A DNA stretch of 64,000 bases. Source: Deltaproteobacteria bacterium. GTDB taxonomy: Bacteria > Myxococcota_A > UBA9160 > UBA4427. Shown one piece after another: positions 23,930 to 32,683 of the stretch. A model generated the notes under the pieces. That model was not told the origin of the DNA, ran no database searches, and saw only the letters and a list, made by a program, of their open reading frames with translations. Each line of letters starts with the position of its first letter. The stretch's first letter is position 1. The stretch lies in contig JADJOR010000024.1 in the NCBI GenBank assembly GCA_016713665.1, forward strand, positions 1-64,000, written 5' to 3'. The translations under genes and the position numbers were made by a program.

Positions 23930-25225
23930 TTAGTGACTGAACGGGAGCTCGACGCGCAGGCAGGCCCCCCCGCTCAACCCCGACTGAACCTCGATCCTGC
24001 CGCCCGCGTCCTCGACGATCCTTTTGCAGATCGCGAGGCCGAGGCCGCCGGCGCCCTCGCTGCGCCGCGTCCAGAAGGGCTCGAAGATCCGCGCGGCGAG
24101 CTCGGGCGCGATGCCGGGGCCGTCGTCCTCCACGCTGAGTGCAACGTGGTTTGCGCGGTCGGGGCTCCAGTCGGCCTCGAGGCGGATCGAGCCGCCGCGC
24201 GGGGTGACCTGGGTTGCGTTCAAGAGCAGGTTCAGGAGCAGCTGGCGCAGCGCATCCGGCGCGAGACCCAGGGGAGGCAGATCGCGGGCGATCCGCGTTT
24301 CGAGCTCGATGCCGCGCTCACGACAGCGGTACTGCAGGAGCTGGAGCGTCGTCTGCGCGGCCTCACCGAGATGCGCGCCTTCGCCGATCGCGGGCGTGCT
24401 GCGCGGGCGCGCATGGCGCAGCAGATCGTCGAGCATGCGCTCGAGGCGTTGCACCTCTTCGCCGACGAGCTGGCGGAAGCCTTCGTTGAACTCGGCATCG
24501 TTGCGCCGCTCGGGCAGCAGCTGGAGGAACGTCTTCACCGCGACCAGCGGATTGCGGATCTCGTGGACGATCTCCGACACGAGCCCGCCGAGCGCCGCCA
24601 GTCGATCGAGCCGCGCGACCGCATCGTCCATCCGTCCGAGGCGATCGATCGCGATCTGGGTTCCCATCGTCTGGGCGAGCTGACTTGCGCTCTCGCCGAG
24701 CACGGCGAGCGTCCGCGGGCGCAGGGGCCGCCCGTGTCGGGACGGATAGAGGAAGAGCACGGCCGCCGGCTGGGACCCAAGCCCCGCCACCGGCGCGGCG
24801 GCGACGATGCCCTGGGCCGCGAGGACCTTGAGCTCGAGATCGTCGGGGGAGTCGGCGAGCGCATGGACCTGCCCTGCGCGCACGAGGGCGTCGAAGAACT
24901 CCCGGGTCGGGGTCACGCGCATCGCGATCTCGGCCGGCAGCGCGGCGACGGCCTGGGGCCGACCCTCCGCGTCGTCGACCCAGGCGACCGCGCCCGCGAC
25001 CCCGTCCTGCCGCAGCAACCGCCGCAGCGCGCGCATGAGCAGCGCCTGACCCTCGACGCCGACGCCATCGCGCGGCGCCTCGGACGGGAGCAGCACCGCG
25101 TCGAGCAGCGCCGTCTCCGCGGCGCGTCGTCGATCGGTGGCCCGTTTCGAGTCGTTTCTGCGATCGAGCGGCGTGGACGCGAGCGTCCCCACCACGCGCG
25201 AGCCGATGGTCGCGTGTCCCCCCAT
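23930..25225 (-). CDS. Sensor histidine kinase with GAF-like N-terminus
   Basis: The 431-residue soluble histidine kinase has an N-terminal GAF-like sensor (LLMRALRRLLRQDGVAGAVA to PAAVLFLYPSRHGRPLRPRT). A dimerisation H-box follows (GGLVSEIVHEIRNPLVAVK, His near residue 222), then the ATPase domain with N-box NLLLNATQVTPRGG, G1 DDGPGI, F-box FEPFWTRRSEGAGG and G2 GLGLAICKRI. It is NtrB-like and has no membrane segment. No response regulator adjoins it; the nearest is the sigma-54 regulator at 29672. Element A of the 147-bp family lies 82 bases upstream of its start. Confidence 0.92.
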   Translation of the reverse strand: MGGHATIGSRVVGTLASTPLDRRNDSKRATDRRRAAETALLDAVLLPSEAPRDGVGVEGQALLMRALRRLLRQDGVAGAVAWVDDAEGRPQAVAALPAEIAMRVTPTREFFDALVRAGQVHALADSPDDLELKVLAAQGIVAAAPVAGLGSQPAAVLFLYPSRHGRPLRPRTLAVLGESASQLAQTMGTQIAIDRLGRMDDAVARLDRLAALGGLVSEIVHEIRNPLVAVKTFLQLLPERRNDAEFNEGFRQLVGEEVQRLERMLDDLLRHARPRSTPAIGEGAHLGEAAQTTLQLLQYRCRERGIELETRIARDLPPLGLAPDALRQLLLNLLLNATQVTPRGGSIRLEADWSPDRANHVALSVEDDGPGIAPELAARIFEPFWTRRSEGAGGLGLAICKRIVEDAGGRIEVQSGLSGGACLRVELPFSH

Positions 25226-25306
25226 CCCCCTGGGTTACCGAGCCTCGCGTCGGCTGTCAATGAACATCGGCGGTCGCACGGGGCGGTCGCGTCGGAACGG
25301 GACGCG

Positions 25307-25453
25307 GTGCCAGGTGCCCCGGCCGGACGCGACCTGGCACTCGGGCTTCGTCCGGCACGCGTGGAGGGACCGGTCGACGTTGGCGGGCGGTGTGCCGCGC
25401 GTGGCGTTCTCAATCTCGCGCCAGGCCGCGTCCGGCCGGGTCACTCGGGGCGG
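25307..25453 (-). repeat. 147-bp palindromic element, copy A
   Basis: Outer arms 25314-25338 and 25420-25444 are inverted repeats of 25 bp with two mismatches. Read on the minus strand, the core starts gcgagattgagaacg and ends cgtgccggacgaagcccgag, identical or nearly so in all three copies. An inner stem of about eight pairs (GCCACGCG with CGCGTGCC, one mismatch) lies inside. The left flank cgccccgag and right flank ggcacctggcac are shared too. This copy is inverted relative to copy B. Confidence 0.8.
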
Positions 25454-25690
25454 CGTCGCGAATCGGCGCGGGCATTCCGATCGATCGGGGAGGGGAATCG
25501 GGCCGACGCGCGACATCGTGGGCTGGCTCGTGGGCTTCGAGTCGAGCGAGCAGCGCAGCGCGAGCGATCGCCTCACATCTCCGCAACGACGCTCGTTCCC
25601 CCGAAATGTAAGGCCGCGCCCCGCCCAAACGCCGAGTCCGCAACGCCCCCATCCAACAAACCCGGCAGAACGTGACCACCGCAAGCCTCA

Positions 25691-25837
25691 ACGCCCCGAG
25701 TGCCCGGGTCGGATGGGGCTCGGTGCGAGATTGAGAACGGCACGCGCAGCACGGCGCCCAGCGCAGCCGACCGGTCCCTCGACGCGTGCCGGACGAAGCC
25801 CGAGCGCCGAGCCCCATCCGACCCGGGCACCTGGCAC
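25691..25837 (+). repeat. 147-bp palindromic element, copy B
   Basis: The outer arms 25700-25723 and 25807-25830 are perfect 24-bp inverted repeats. Compared with copy C they differ at seven positions on the left arm, and six of these are matched by the compensating change on the right arm. The inner stem ggcacgcg/cgcgtgcc is perfect. The conserved unpaired segments agattgagaac and ggacgaagcccgag are kept. Its right end lies 31 bases from the PBP1A stop codon, so a transcript of that gene would run through it. Confidence 0.85.
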
Positions 25838-25868
25838 GCTGCCACTTGTGCAGGCCCCGCGTCCTCGG

Positions 25869-28400
25869 TCAGAAGGCGTCGTCGCGAGCCACCTGCCGCG
25901 CCTTCTTCTCGACGGTCTGCTCGGTGAAGGTCTGCTCCGGGGCGGTGCCCGCGCGGAAGGGCTGGAAGTAGGCGTCCTGGGTCGACGCATCGGCGAGCAG
26001 GCCCGAGACCTTGTCGACGCGGCGGAACTCGATGTCGGCGGGGGCCTCGAAGTCGTGGTTCGGGTAGGGCGCGACGGCGACCTTCATGAAGTCGCCCCAG
26101 ATGGGCAGCGCCGTCGTGCCGCCGGTCTCGCCGCGGCCGAGGACCAGGTTGTCGTCGTTGCCGACCCAGACGCCGGTCGTGATCTCGGGGGAGAATCCGA
26201 CGAACCAGGCGTCGGAGTACTCGTTGGTCGTGCCGGTCTTGCCTGCGAAGGTCCGGCCGTGCTTCGCGAGGGCGGCCCCGGTGCCCTCGCGGACGACGGC
26301 CTGCAGCATGTCGCACATCAGGTAGGCGTCAGCGGGCGGGAGGACCTGGTTGTCGGGATCGCGGGTGTTGCTCCAGGTCGTATCGCCGGCGGTGGTCGTC
26401 TCGGCCACGACCGGGAGCGGCGCGAGCGGCGGGAGCTCGCCGCCGAGGGCCACGTTCTCGAGCAGGACCTTGCCGTCGCGATCGACGACCTTTCGGATGA
26501 AGCGGGGCGCCATGCGCACCCCGCCCCGCGGATAGACCGCATACGCCCGCGTCAGCTCGAGCAGCGTGACCGCGCTCGTCCCCAGCGCGAGGGAGAGATC
26601 CGGGGTCAGCTTCGACTCGATGCCGAAGCGCCGCGCGTGCTCGATCACATAGCTCGGGCCGATGTCGCGGAACAGATAGACGGTCGCGTTGTTGATCGAC
26701 TTCTTGAGCGCGTCGCGCATCGTCATCGGGCCGTAGGATTTTCGGCCGTAGTTGCGCGGGGCCCAGACGAAGCCGCTCGACGGGTCGGTGTAGACGACGG
26801 GGCGATCGATGACGGTCGAGACCGGCGTATAGCCCCGGGTGAGCGCCGCGCCGTAGATGAAGGGCTTGAAAGCGGAGCCCGGGAGGCGCTGCGCCTGGAC
26901 GGCGCGATTGAACTCGCTCTGGGCGTAATCGTAGCCGCCGATCATCGCGAGGACGTCGCCCGTCTTGTTGTCGAGGGAGAGCAGCGCGCCCTGGGCGAAG
27001 GGCGTCTGCCCGATGTCGAGGCGGACGATCTGCTCGCTCCCGGCCTCTTCGCCGTCGCGCTTGCCCGCGATCCGCACGAAGCGCACGACGTCGCCGACAT
27101 CGAAGATCGAGTCGATCTCCGACACGTTGTACGGCCCGGACTCGGGATTCGGCTTGCGCGCCCACTTCACGTCGTCGAGCGCCGCGCGGCCTTCGACGCC
27201 GGCGCCGAAGCCGATCTTCGCGAATTGCTTCTCGCCGTTCACCGCGAGGACCAGCCCCTCGAGCGGCTTGCCCGCCGCGAGCGCTTCGCGAATCACGTTC
27301 TCGACCTTCGCTCGCGTCGCCTCGTCGAGGGTCCCCGTCGCGTCGCCTTCGGCGAGCCCCGCGTTCGCGAGCGCCAGCCGGTCGAGCTCGATCTCGCGCT
27401 CGTCGGGGCCGATCCGGCGCAGCGGGCCGCGGTACCCGTGGCGATGATCCTGGGCGACGAGCCCGCGCTGCACCGCGTCGCGGGCCACGCGCTGGAGATC
27501 GAGGTCGAGCGTCGTCTCGATCCGCAGCCCCTGCTCGAGGACGACGTCCTGGCCGAGCTCCTTGTAGAGGAGGCGGCGAACCTCCTCGCTGAAGTAGCCC
27601 GCGATCTCGAAGTTCTCGTGCTCGGAGTGGTCGGCGACGACCGGCGGCTGCGCGAGCTCGCGGTCGTGGGTCGCCTGATCGATGTGACCCTCGGCCAGCA
27701 TGCGTCCCAGCACATAACGTCGTCGTCCCTCGGCCGCCTCGGGATCGCGGTTCGGGTCGTAGGCGCTCGGGCGCTGCGGCAGGCCCGCGAGCATCGCGGA
27801 CTCCGAGATCGTGAGATCCTTCGCCTCCTTGCCGAAATAGCTCCGCGCCGCCTGGCCGATGCCCCAGGCGCCGTTGCCGAAGTAGATCTGGTTCAGATAG
27901 AGGTAGAGGATCTCGTCCTTGCTGAGCGCCTGCTCGATGCGCCAGGAGAGCAGGATCTCCTTCAGCTTGCGCTCGTAGGTCTTCTCCGGCGAGAGCAGGA
28001 GGCTCTTCACCGTCTGCTGCGTGATCGTGCTCGCGCCCTGGGCGATGCCGCCCTCGCGCAGGTTCGCGATCGCCGCTCGCAGGATGGCGACGAAGTCGAA
28101 GCCCTCGTGCTCGTAGAACTTGCCGTCCTCGGCGGAGACGAAGGCGAGCTTGACGTGCTTCGGGATCTCCTCGATCGGGACGAGTCGACGCTGCTCGGTG
28201 TAGAGCTCGCCGATCAGGCGGCCCTGGCGGTCGAAGACGACGCTCGAGACCGGCGGCCGGTAGTCGGCGACGCTCCGGAAGTCCGGGAGGTCGCGGATCA
28301 GCAGGTAGTAGACGCCCGCCGCACCGCTCGCCGCGCCGAGAGCCGAGACGAAGAGCAGGATCAGGGCGATCCGGACCCCCCGAGACCGGAAGAATGCCAT
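25869..28400 (-). CDS. mrcA: Penicillin-binding protein 1A (bifunctional)
   Basis: The 843-residue protein has an N-terminal membrane anchor (residues ~9-35). The glycosyltransferase GT51 domain follows, with EDGKFYEHEG at 91-100, GASTITQQTVKSLLL, and RKLKEILLSWRIEQ with LYLNQIYFGNGAWGIGQAA. The transpeptidase domain has SAFK (active-site Ser), SINNAT and KTGTT. It polymerises and cross-links peptidoglycan on the outer face of the inner membrane. A long inter-domain insert carries an OB-like region. ATG 28400 was chosen over the upstream in-frame start at 28421 because it places the anchor normally. Downstream of its stop lies palindromic element B. Confidence 0.95.
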   Translation of the reverse strand: MAFFRSRGVRIALILLFVSALGAASGAAGVYYLLIRDLPDFRSVADYRPPVSSVVFDRQGRLIGELYTEQRRLVPIEEIPKHVKLAFVSAEDGKFYEHEGFDFVAILRAAIANLREGGIAQGASTITQQTVKSLLLSPEKTYERKLKEILLSWRIEQALSKDEILYLYLNQIYFGNGAWGIGQAARSYFGKEAKDLTISESAMLAGLPQRPSAYDPNRDPEAAEGRRRYVLGRMLAEGHIDQATHDRELAQPPVVADHSEHENFEIAGYFSEEVRRLLYKELGQDVVLEQGLRIETTLDLDLQRVARDAVQRGLVAQDHRHGYRGPLRRIGPDEREIELDRLALANAGLAEGDATGTLDEATRAKVENVIREALAAGKPLEGLVLAVNGEKQFAKIGFGAGVEGRAALDDVKWARKPNPESGPYNVSEIDSIFDVGDVVRFVRIAGKRDGEEAGSEQIVRLDIGQTPFAQGALLSLDNKTGDVLAMIGGYDYAQSEFNRAVQAQRLPGSAFKPFIYGAALTRGYTPVSTVIDRPVVYTDPSSGFVWAPRNYGRKSYGPMTMRDALKKSINNATVYLFRDIGPSYVIEHARRFGIESKLTPDLSLALGTSAVTLLELTRAYAVYPRGGVRMAPRFIRKVVDRDGKVLLENVALGGELPPLAPLPVVAETTTAGDTTWSNTRDPDNQVLPPADAYLMCDMLQAVVREGTGAALAKHGRTFAGKTGTTNEYSDAWFVGFSPEITTGVWVGNDDNLVLGRGETGGTTALPIWGDFMKVAVAPYPNHDFEAPADIEFRRVDKVSGLLADASTQDAYFQPFRAGTAPEQTFTEQTVEKKARQVARDDAF

Positions 28401-28525
28401 GGTTACTCCGCGAGCGCGCAAGCTAGCCGACGCCTCGGCCCGTGCGCTACCGATTGGCCGCCGACGAGGCCGTTTGCGTCGAGCGCCGTCTCCCCGTTTC
28501 GGCGCGAAGCGGCAGTGTCCTTAAC

Positions 28526-28542
28526 CTCGCGAACGTCGCGAG
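28526..28542. promoter_or_regulatory. Palindrome upstream of glutathione synthetase
   Basis: The sequence ctcgcgaacgtcgcgag is a perfect 7-bp inverted repeat with a 3-base spacer, 24 bases before the gshB start and in the divergent region shared with PBP1A. Its size and place fit an operator for a dimeric repressor, but no matching regulator is identified here. Confidence 0.35.
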
Positions 28543-28566
28543 CCAGTCGAATCGCGCGGAGCCCCC

Positions 28567-29556
28567 ATGTCGTCGTCCCAATCGAATTCCCGCTCGAAGC
28601 CGGGCCGCCCCCTCAAGCTCGCCTTCGTCATGGACCCCGTCGAGAAGGAGCCGATGGCCGGCTCGACGACGATCGTCCTGATGCGCGAGGCGGAGGCCCG
28701 GGGCCACGAGGTCCTCTACGTCGATCCCGCCGACCTCTGCGTCGACAACGGCCACGTCCGCGCCGAAGCCGTTCCGATCACCCTCGATCTCGCCTCGCCG
28801 ACGCCCGTCCACCGCGGGGCCGCGCGCAGCGTCGATTTCGATTCCGAAATCGACGTCGCCTTCCAGCGCAAGGATCCGCCGGTCGACCGCGACTACATCG
28901 TGGCGACCCAGATCCTCGACGTCTGCCGGAATACCCTCGTCCTCAACCGGCCCTCCAGCGTCATCAGCTTCAACGAGAAGCTCCTGGCGGTTCGTTTCGC
29001 CGATCTGATGCCGCAGACGCGTGTGACTCGTCACATCCCCGAGCTGCGGGCGTTCATGCGGGAGCACGGCGGGCAGATGATCGTGAAGCCCCTCGACGGC
29101 AAGGGCGGGGAAGGGATCTTCCACGTGGTGGAAGACGACCGGAATCTCGTGTCGATCCTCGAGCAGTCGACGCAGTTCGGGAAGCGTTCGGTCATGGCCC
29201 AGGAGTATCTGCCGGCCGTCCGCCAGGGCGACAAGCGGATCCTGCTGCTCGAGGGCGAGCCGATCGGGGCCGTCCTGCGGGTCCCCGCCGCCCACGAGTC
29301 CCGGGCCAACCTCCACGTCGGAGGCACCCCCGCCCGGGCCCCCCTCGACGAGAACGACCGCCGGATCCTCGCCCGGGTCGGCCCCTTCGCCCGGGAGCAC
29401 GGCCTCTTCTTCGTCGGGATCGACGTCATCGGGGGCCGGTTGACCGAGATCAACGTGACGAGCCCGACGGGGGTCCAGGAAATCAACGCCCTCGAGAACG
29501 CGCGGCTCGAGGCCCGGGTCATCGACCGGGTCGAGGAGCTCGTCGCGGCGCGTTAG
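28567..29556 (+). CDS. gshB: Glutathione synthetase
   Basis: The 329-residue ATP-grasp enzyme has the GshB sequence: KLAFVMDPVEKEPMAGSTTI, RKDPPVDRDYIVATQIL, VIVKP-type MIVKPLDGKGGEGIFHVV, the ATP-binding MAQEYLPAVRQGDKRILLL, and the C-terminal EINVTSPTGVQEIN. It joins glycine to gamma-glutamylcysteine with ATP, the last step of glutathione synthesis. No gshA lies in the window. The presence of gshB agrees with the GST and GFA genes seen elsewhere. It is divergent from PBP1A. Confidence 0.96.
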   Translation: MSSSQSNSRSKPGRPLKLAFVMDPVEKEPMAGSTTIVLMREAEARGHEVLYVDPADLCVDNGHVRAEAVPITLDLASPTPVHRGAARSVDFDSEIDVAFQRKDPPVDRDYIVATQILDVCRNTLVLNRPSSVISFNEKLLAVRFADLMPQTRVTRHIPELRAFMREHGGQMIVKPLDGKGGEGIFHVVEDDRNLVSILEQSTQFGKRSVMAQEYLPAVRQGDKRILLLEGEPIGAVLRVPAAHESRANLHVGGTPARAPLDENDRRILARVGPFAREHGLFFVGIDVIGGRLTEINVTSPTGVQEINALENARLEARVIDRVEELVAAR

Positions 29557-29671
29557 GGGGTTGGATGGGCGGATCTGGGGCCGCTTCGGCGCGCGCCGAT
29601 CGGTTCGCAATCCCCGAGCCATCGCTCTCCGGCGCCCGGGCCCCCCTCTGCGCCTGGGTTAACGTCTTCCC

Positions 29672-31324
29672 ATGCCCGCAATCGAAGGCGCCCGACCCAC
29701 CGACGAGAGTCGCCGATATGGCGTGCTCGTCGTCGACGACGAGGAGGCGATCCTCGAGTCGATCGAGCTGACCCTCGGCGCCGAGTACCGGGTCTTCACG
29801 GCGACGAGCGCCCGCGCGGGGCTCGAGATCCTCGACCGCGAGGACATTGCGCTGGTCATCTCGGACCAGGTGATGCCCGGGATGACCGGCGTCGACTTCT
29901 TCGAGAAGGTGATCGAGCGCAATCCCCGGGCGATCCGAATCCTGCTGACGGGCTACTCCGACATGCCCTCGCTGGTCCGCGCCATCAACGAGGGGCGGAT
30001 CTACCGCTACATCGCGAAGCCCTGGGAGCCCGACGAGCTGCGCATCAGCGTGAAGCGCGGCCTCGAGGTCTACGAGCTCTCGAGCGCGAACGCCGAGCTC
30101 GCGGCCTCGCTCGCCGAGGCGAACGAGCGGCTGCGCGCCGAGAACGTCTACCTCCGGCGCGAGGTCGAGGCCCGTTATTCCTTCGCGGGGATCATCGGGA
30201 ACGCGCCGGTCATGCAGAAGGTCTTCGACGTGACCCAGAAGGTCGCGCAGACCGACGCGACGGTCCTCCTGACCGGTGAGACCGGGACCGGCAAGGACCT
30301 GCTCGCCCGGGCGATCCATTATGCGGGGCCGCGCCGGGACAAGCGCTTCGTCGCCCAGAACTGCGGGGCGCTCCCGGAGACGCTGCTCGAGAGCGAGCTC
30401 TTCGGCCACAAACGCGGCGCATTCACCGGCGCCCACGTCGACAAGAAGGGCCTCTTCGAGGTCGCCGACGGCGGCACGATCTTCCTCGACGAGATCGGCG
30501 AGACCGAGCCGGGCATGCAGGTCCGGCTCCTGCGCGTGCTCCAGGACGGCGAGATCCGGCCCCTCGGCGCCTCCGATACGAAGAAGGTCGACGTCCGCGT
30601 CGTCGCGGCGACCAATCGCGATCTCAAGAAGCTCGTCGCCGAGGGCCGCTTCCGGGAGGACCTCTACTACCGGCTCCGGGTCGTCGAGATCGAGCTGCCG
30701 CCCCTGCGCGATCGGCCCGAGGACGTCCCAGCCCTCGCTCATTATTTCCTCGACGCGGCCGCCGTCCGCATGAAGCGCCGCTTCCGGGGCTTCTCGAACG
30801 CAGCCATGGATCGGCTCGTCGCCCACAAATGGCCGGGCAACGTCCGCGAGCTCGCCAACGAGATCGAGCGCAGCGCCGCGCTCGCGGGTCCCGAGGAGAC
30901 GATCGGCCTCGATGATCTGTCCGAGCACGTGCGCGGCGCGAAGCCCAATCGGCGCGGCACCGGCCCGGTCGCCGGGGTCGCGGGCCCGTTCCGCCATCCC
31001 TTCGACGCGGCCCCGGATTTCGCGGGCGCTCTGGCCGCTCCCGGCACGGCGGGGGAGCGGTCGTCGGGCGCGGCGGATTCCCTGCCGGCCGTCGTGGTCC
31101 CGCTCGACTGGGATCTCAACCGCTCGGTCGATGCGCTCAAGCGCCGCATGCTGATCGCCGCCGTCCGGGAGACGGGGAGCAAGAGCGCCGCCGCGGAGAA
31201 GCTGGGCATTCCGCGTCAGTCGCTGCAGAAGATGATGAAGCGCCTCGAGATCGCCGACGCCGAGCTGTCCGAGGACCGGCGCGGCGACGGCGCCAATGAG
31301 ACGGCCGATTCCGGCGAGGATTGA
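29672..31324 (+). CDS. NtrC-type sigma-54-dependent response regulator
   Basis: The 550-residue protein has a receiver domain (Asp65 in VISDQVMPG as phospho-acceptor). A linker helix follows, then an AAA+ core with Walker A GETGTGKD, the sigma-54 contact motif GAFTGA, Walker B FLDEIGE, and R-finger FREDLYYRLRV. A proline/alanine-rich linker leads to a Fis-type helix-turn-helix (GSKSAAAEKLGIPRQSLQKM). It activates sigma-54 promoters when phosphorylated. The receiver (GYSDMPSLVRAINEGRIYRY) resembles the HupR/HoxA group. No partner kinase is adjacent; the histidine kinase at 23930 is a candidate. Confidence 0.95.
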   Translation: MPAIEGARPTDESRRYGVLVVDDEEAILESIELTLGAEYRVFTATSARAGLEILDREDIALVISDQVMPGMTGVDFFEKVIERNPRAIRILLTGYSDMPSLVRAINEGRIYRYIAKPWEPDELRISVKRGLEVYELSSANAELAASLAEANERLRAENVYLRREVEARYSFAGIIGNAPVMQKVFDVTQKVAQTDATVLLTGETGTGKDLLARAIHYAGPRRDKRFVAQNCGALPETLLESELFGHKRGAFTGAHVDKKGLFEVADGGTIFLDEIGETEPGMQVRLLRVLQDGEIRPLGASDTKKVDVRVVAATNRDLKKLVAEGRFREDLYYRLRVVEIELPPLRDRPEDVPALAHYFLDAAAVRMKRRFRGFSNAAMDRLVAHKWPGNVRELANEIERSAALAGPEETIGLDDLSEHVRGAKPNRRGTGPVAGVAGPFRHPFDAAPDFAGALAAPGTAGERSSGAADSLPAVVVPLDWDLNRSVDALKRRMLIAAVRETGSKSAAAEKLGIPRQSLQKMMKRLEIADAELSEDRRGDGANETADSGED

Positions 31325-31363
31325 GCGACGAATTCCCTCGAAACTCCTCGATGCCGGGGTAGA

Positions 31364-31909
31364 ATGCGAGCGATGGAAACGCTTTCGATCAGCCGCTTCG
31401 AATCGCCCATCGGCCCTCTGCGCGTCGTCTCGAGCGAGAAGGGGCTCGCCTTCCTCGAGCTGCCGCATCAGAACGGCCGCGGCCTCGCCGGCTGGATGAA
31501 GAGCCACGCCCCCGACGCGAAGCTCCTCGATCGCCGCGCCTCGAACGACGCCGTCATCGATCAGATCCTCGAATACACCGAAGCCCGTCGCCGCGTCTTC
31601 GAGATCGATCTCGACCTGCGCGCGACCCCCTTCCAGCGCGCCGTCTACGCCCTCGTCGCGAAGATCCCGTACGGGCAGACGCTCGCCTACTGCGACATCG
31701 CAGAAGCCCTCGGCCAGCCGAAGGCCGTGCGCGCGGTCGGCGCGGCGAACGGTGCGAACCCGATCCCGCTCGTGATCCCGTGCCATCGCGTGATCGCCCG
31801 GGGCGGTGCGCTGCAGGGTTATGCGGGGGGGCTCGAGCTCAAGGCGCGGCTGCTCGTGATGGAAGGGGCGGTGCCGGTTCGGGAGCCGGCGCAGGAGCGG
31901 TTGTTCTGA
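31364..31909 (+). CDS. ogt: Methylated-DNA-protein-cysteine methyltransferase
   Basis: The 181-residue protein has an N-terminal ribonuclease-like domain (SRFESPIGPLRVVSSEKGLA). The C-terminal alkyltransferase domain carries TPFQRAVYALVAKIPYGQTL, the helix-turn-helix with KAVRAVGAANGANPIPLVI, and active-site PCHRV with Cys140. It repairs O6-alkylguanine by a suicide transfer to that Cys. An alternative start is ATG 31373. It lies 98 bases before the first DUF5678/retropepsin module. Confidence 0.94.
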   Translation: MRAMETLSISRFESPIGPLRVVSSEKGLAFLELPHQNGRGLAGWMKSHAPDAKLLDRRASNDAVIDQILEYTEARRRVFEIDLDLRATPFQRAVYALVAKIPYGQTLAYCDIAEALGQPKAVRAVGAANGANPIPLVIPCHRVIARGGALQGYAGGLELKARLLVMEGAVPVREPAQERLF

Positions 31910-32007
31910 GGGGATCGTCGAGAATCTGATCTCGATTGGAGATCGATTCCATTTCTCGTCGTTGCCGACTCGTCGACCGAGTGCTGCAATGTATCGGGGA
32001 GGCGATC

Positions 32008-32253
32008 ATGAACACCGAATCGATTCCCACCCTCGACTTCCGACGCATTCCAAGAGAGCTCGCGGGACTCTGGGTCGTGCTCCGGCTCGGCGGCGACCAG
32101 GAAATCGTGGCCCAGGCAGAGACCCCGCTCGAAGCGATGCGTCTCTCCAAGATCGATCCGGACGATCCCCGCTTCGTGCTGACGCAAGTGCCCGACGACA
32201 GGCCGGGCGCCGCGTGGGTTACGCATCTTGACCGGCCAGACATTTCGCGCTGA
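32008..32253 (+). CDS. DUF5678-like small protein (module copy 1)
   Basis: From ATG 32008, 81 residues contain LDFRRIPRELAGLWVVLRLG, then TPLEAM and DDPRFVLTQVP. The GLWVVL core with a following LTQVP matches the small DUF5678 domain, whose members are otherwise annotated only as unknown. The sequence is about half identical to the protein at 44972. The retropepsin-like gene starts inside its last 26 bases, so translation is coupled. An upstream in-frame ATG at 31936 adds 24 residues that copy 2 lacks, so the shorter start is preferred. Confidence 0.7.
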   Translation: MNTESIPTLDFRRIPRELAGLWVVLRLGGDQEIVAQAETPLEAMRLSKIDPDDPRFVLTQVPDDRPGAAWVTHLDRPDISR

Positions 32254-32644
32254 CTACGTGCGGCTTCGGGATGGTCGCGCCCGCCCGTACCTCTTCGTCC
32301 AGATCGGGATCGGAGACCAGCGGTCGGCGCGGGTCCCCATGGTCGTCGATACGGGCGCGGATCAGTGTTTCGTCGACCACCGACTCGCGTACACGATTGG
32401 CATCAATCCCGTCGACGGCGGCGTGATGGGCACGGTGGTGGGCGTCGGATCCGAGCAGCCCACTGCGCGATACCCCGTCGATCTCTTCATTCCAGCGTTC
32501 GGACTCAGCCTGCAAACCGACGTCTGCTTCTCGATCCTGAACATGCCCGCGATGAACGGATTGCTCGGGCATGAAGGATTTCTGAATCGATTTCGTCGCG
32601 TCACGTTTCGACCCGGAGATTCGTTCGAGCTCGAGCTGCGCTGA
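32228..32644 (+). CDS. Retropepsin-like aspartic protease (module copy 1)
   Basis: The 138-residue protein carries the aspartic protease active-site triad in VPMVVDTGADQC (DTG at 41-43). A flap region follows, then the second hydrophobic-Gly motif NGLLG (110-114) and GFLNRF. A single-domain protein of this length should work as a dimer like retroviral proteases. It overlaps the DUF5678-like gene by 26 bases. The same gene pair recurs at 44972-45609 with matching motifs. Substrate unknown; no membrane helix is seen, so it is probably cytoplasmic. Confidence 0.78.
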   Translation: MTGQTFRADYVRLRDGRARPYLFVQIGIGDQRSARVPMVVDTGADQCFVDHRLAYTIGINPVDGGVMGTVVGVGSEQPTARYPVDLFIPAFGLSLQTDVCFSILNMPAMNGLLGHEGFLNRFRRVTFRPGDSFELELR

Positions 32645-32683
32645 ACCGACGTCGCCTGGACGTTTCCGGGACAGCCCCCTCCC

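Larger units (their letters stand above)
25226..25868. other. 643-bp intergenic region holding two 147-bp palindromic elements
   Basis: No protein gene is convincing here. The region lies between the start of the histidine kinase and the stop of PBP1A. It contains elements A (25307-25453) and B (25691-25837) of a palindromic family in opposite orientations, separated by 237 bp. The spacer shows no feature I recognise. Small frames across the elements are by-products of the palindromes. Confidence 0.6.

Noticed and set aside
25307..25837. Small frames with similar peptides at 25.3-25.9 kb and 54.2 kb, as if a conserved small gene
   Set aside because: The similarity comes from the 147-bp palindromic element, appears in several frames and on both strands, and there is no consistent start codon.
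25137..29771. A 1544-codon plus-strand frame
   Set aside because: It lies antisense to PBP1A and across the palindromic elements; the sequence has no domain and reflects GC-rich codon structure on the other strand.
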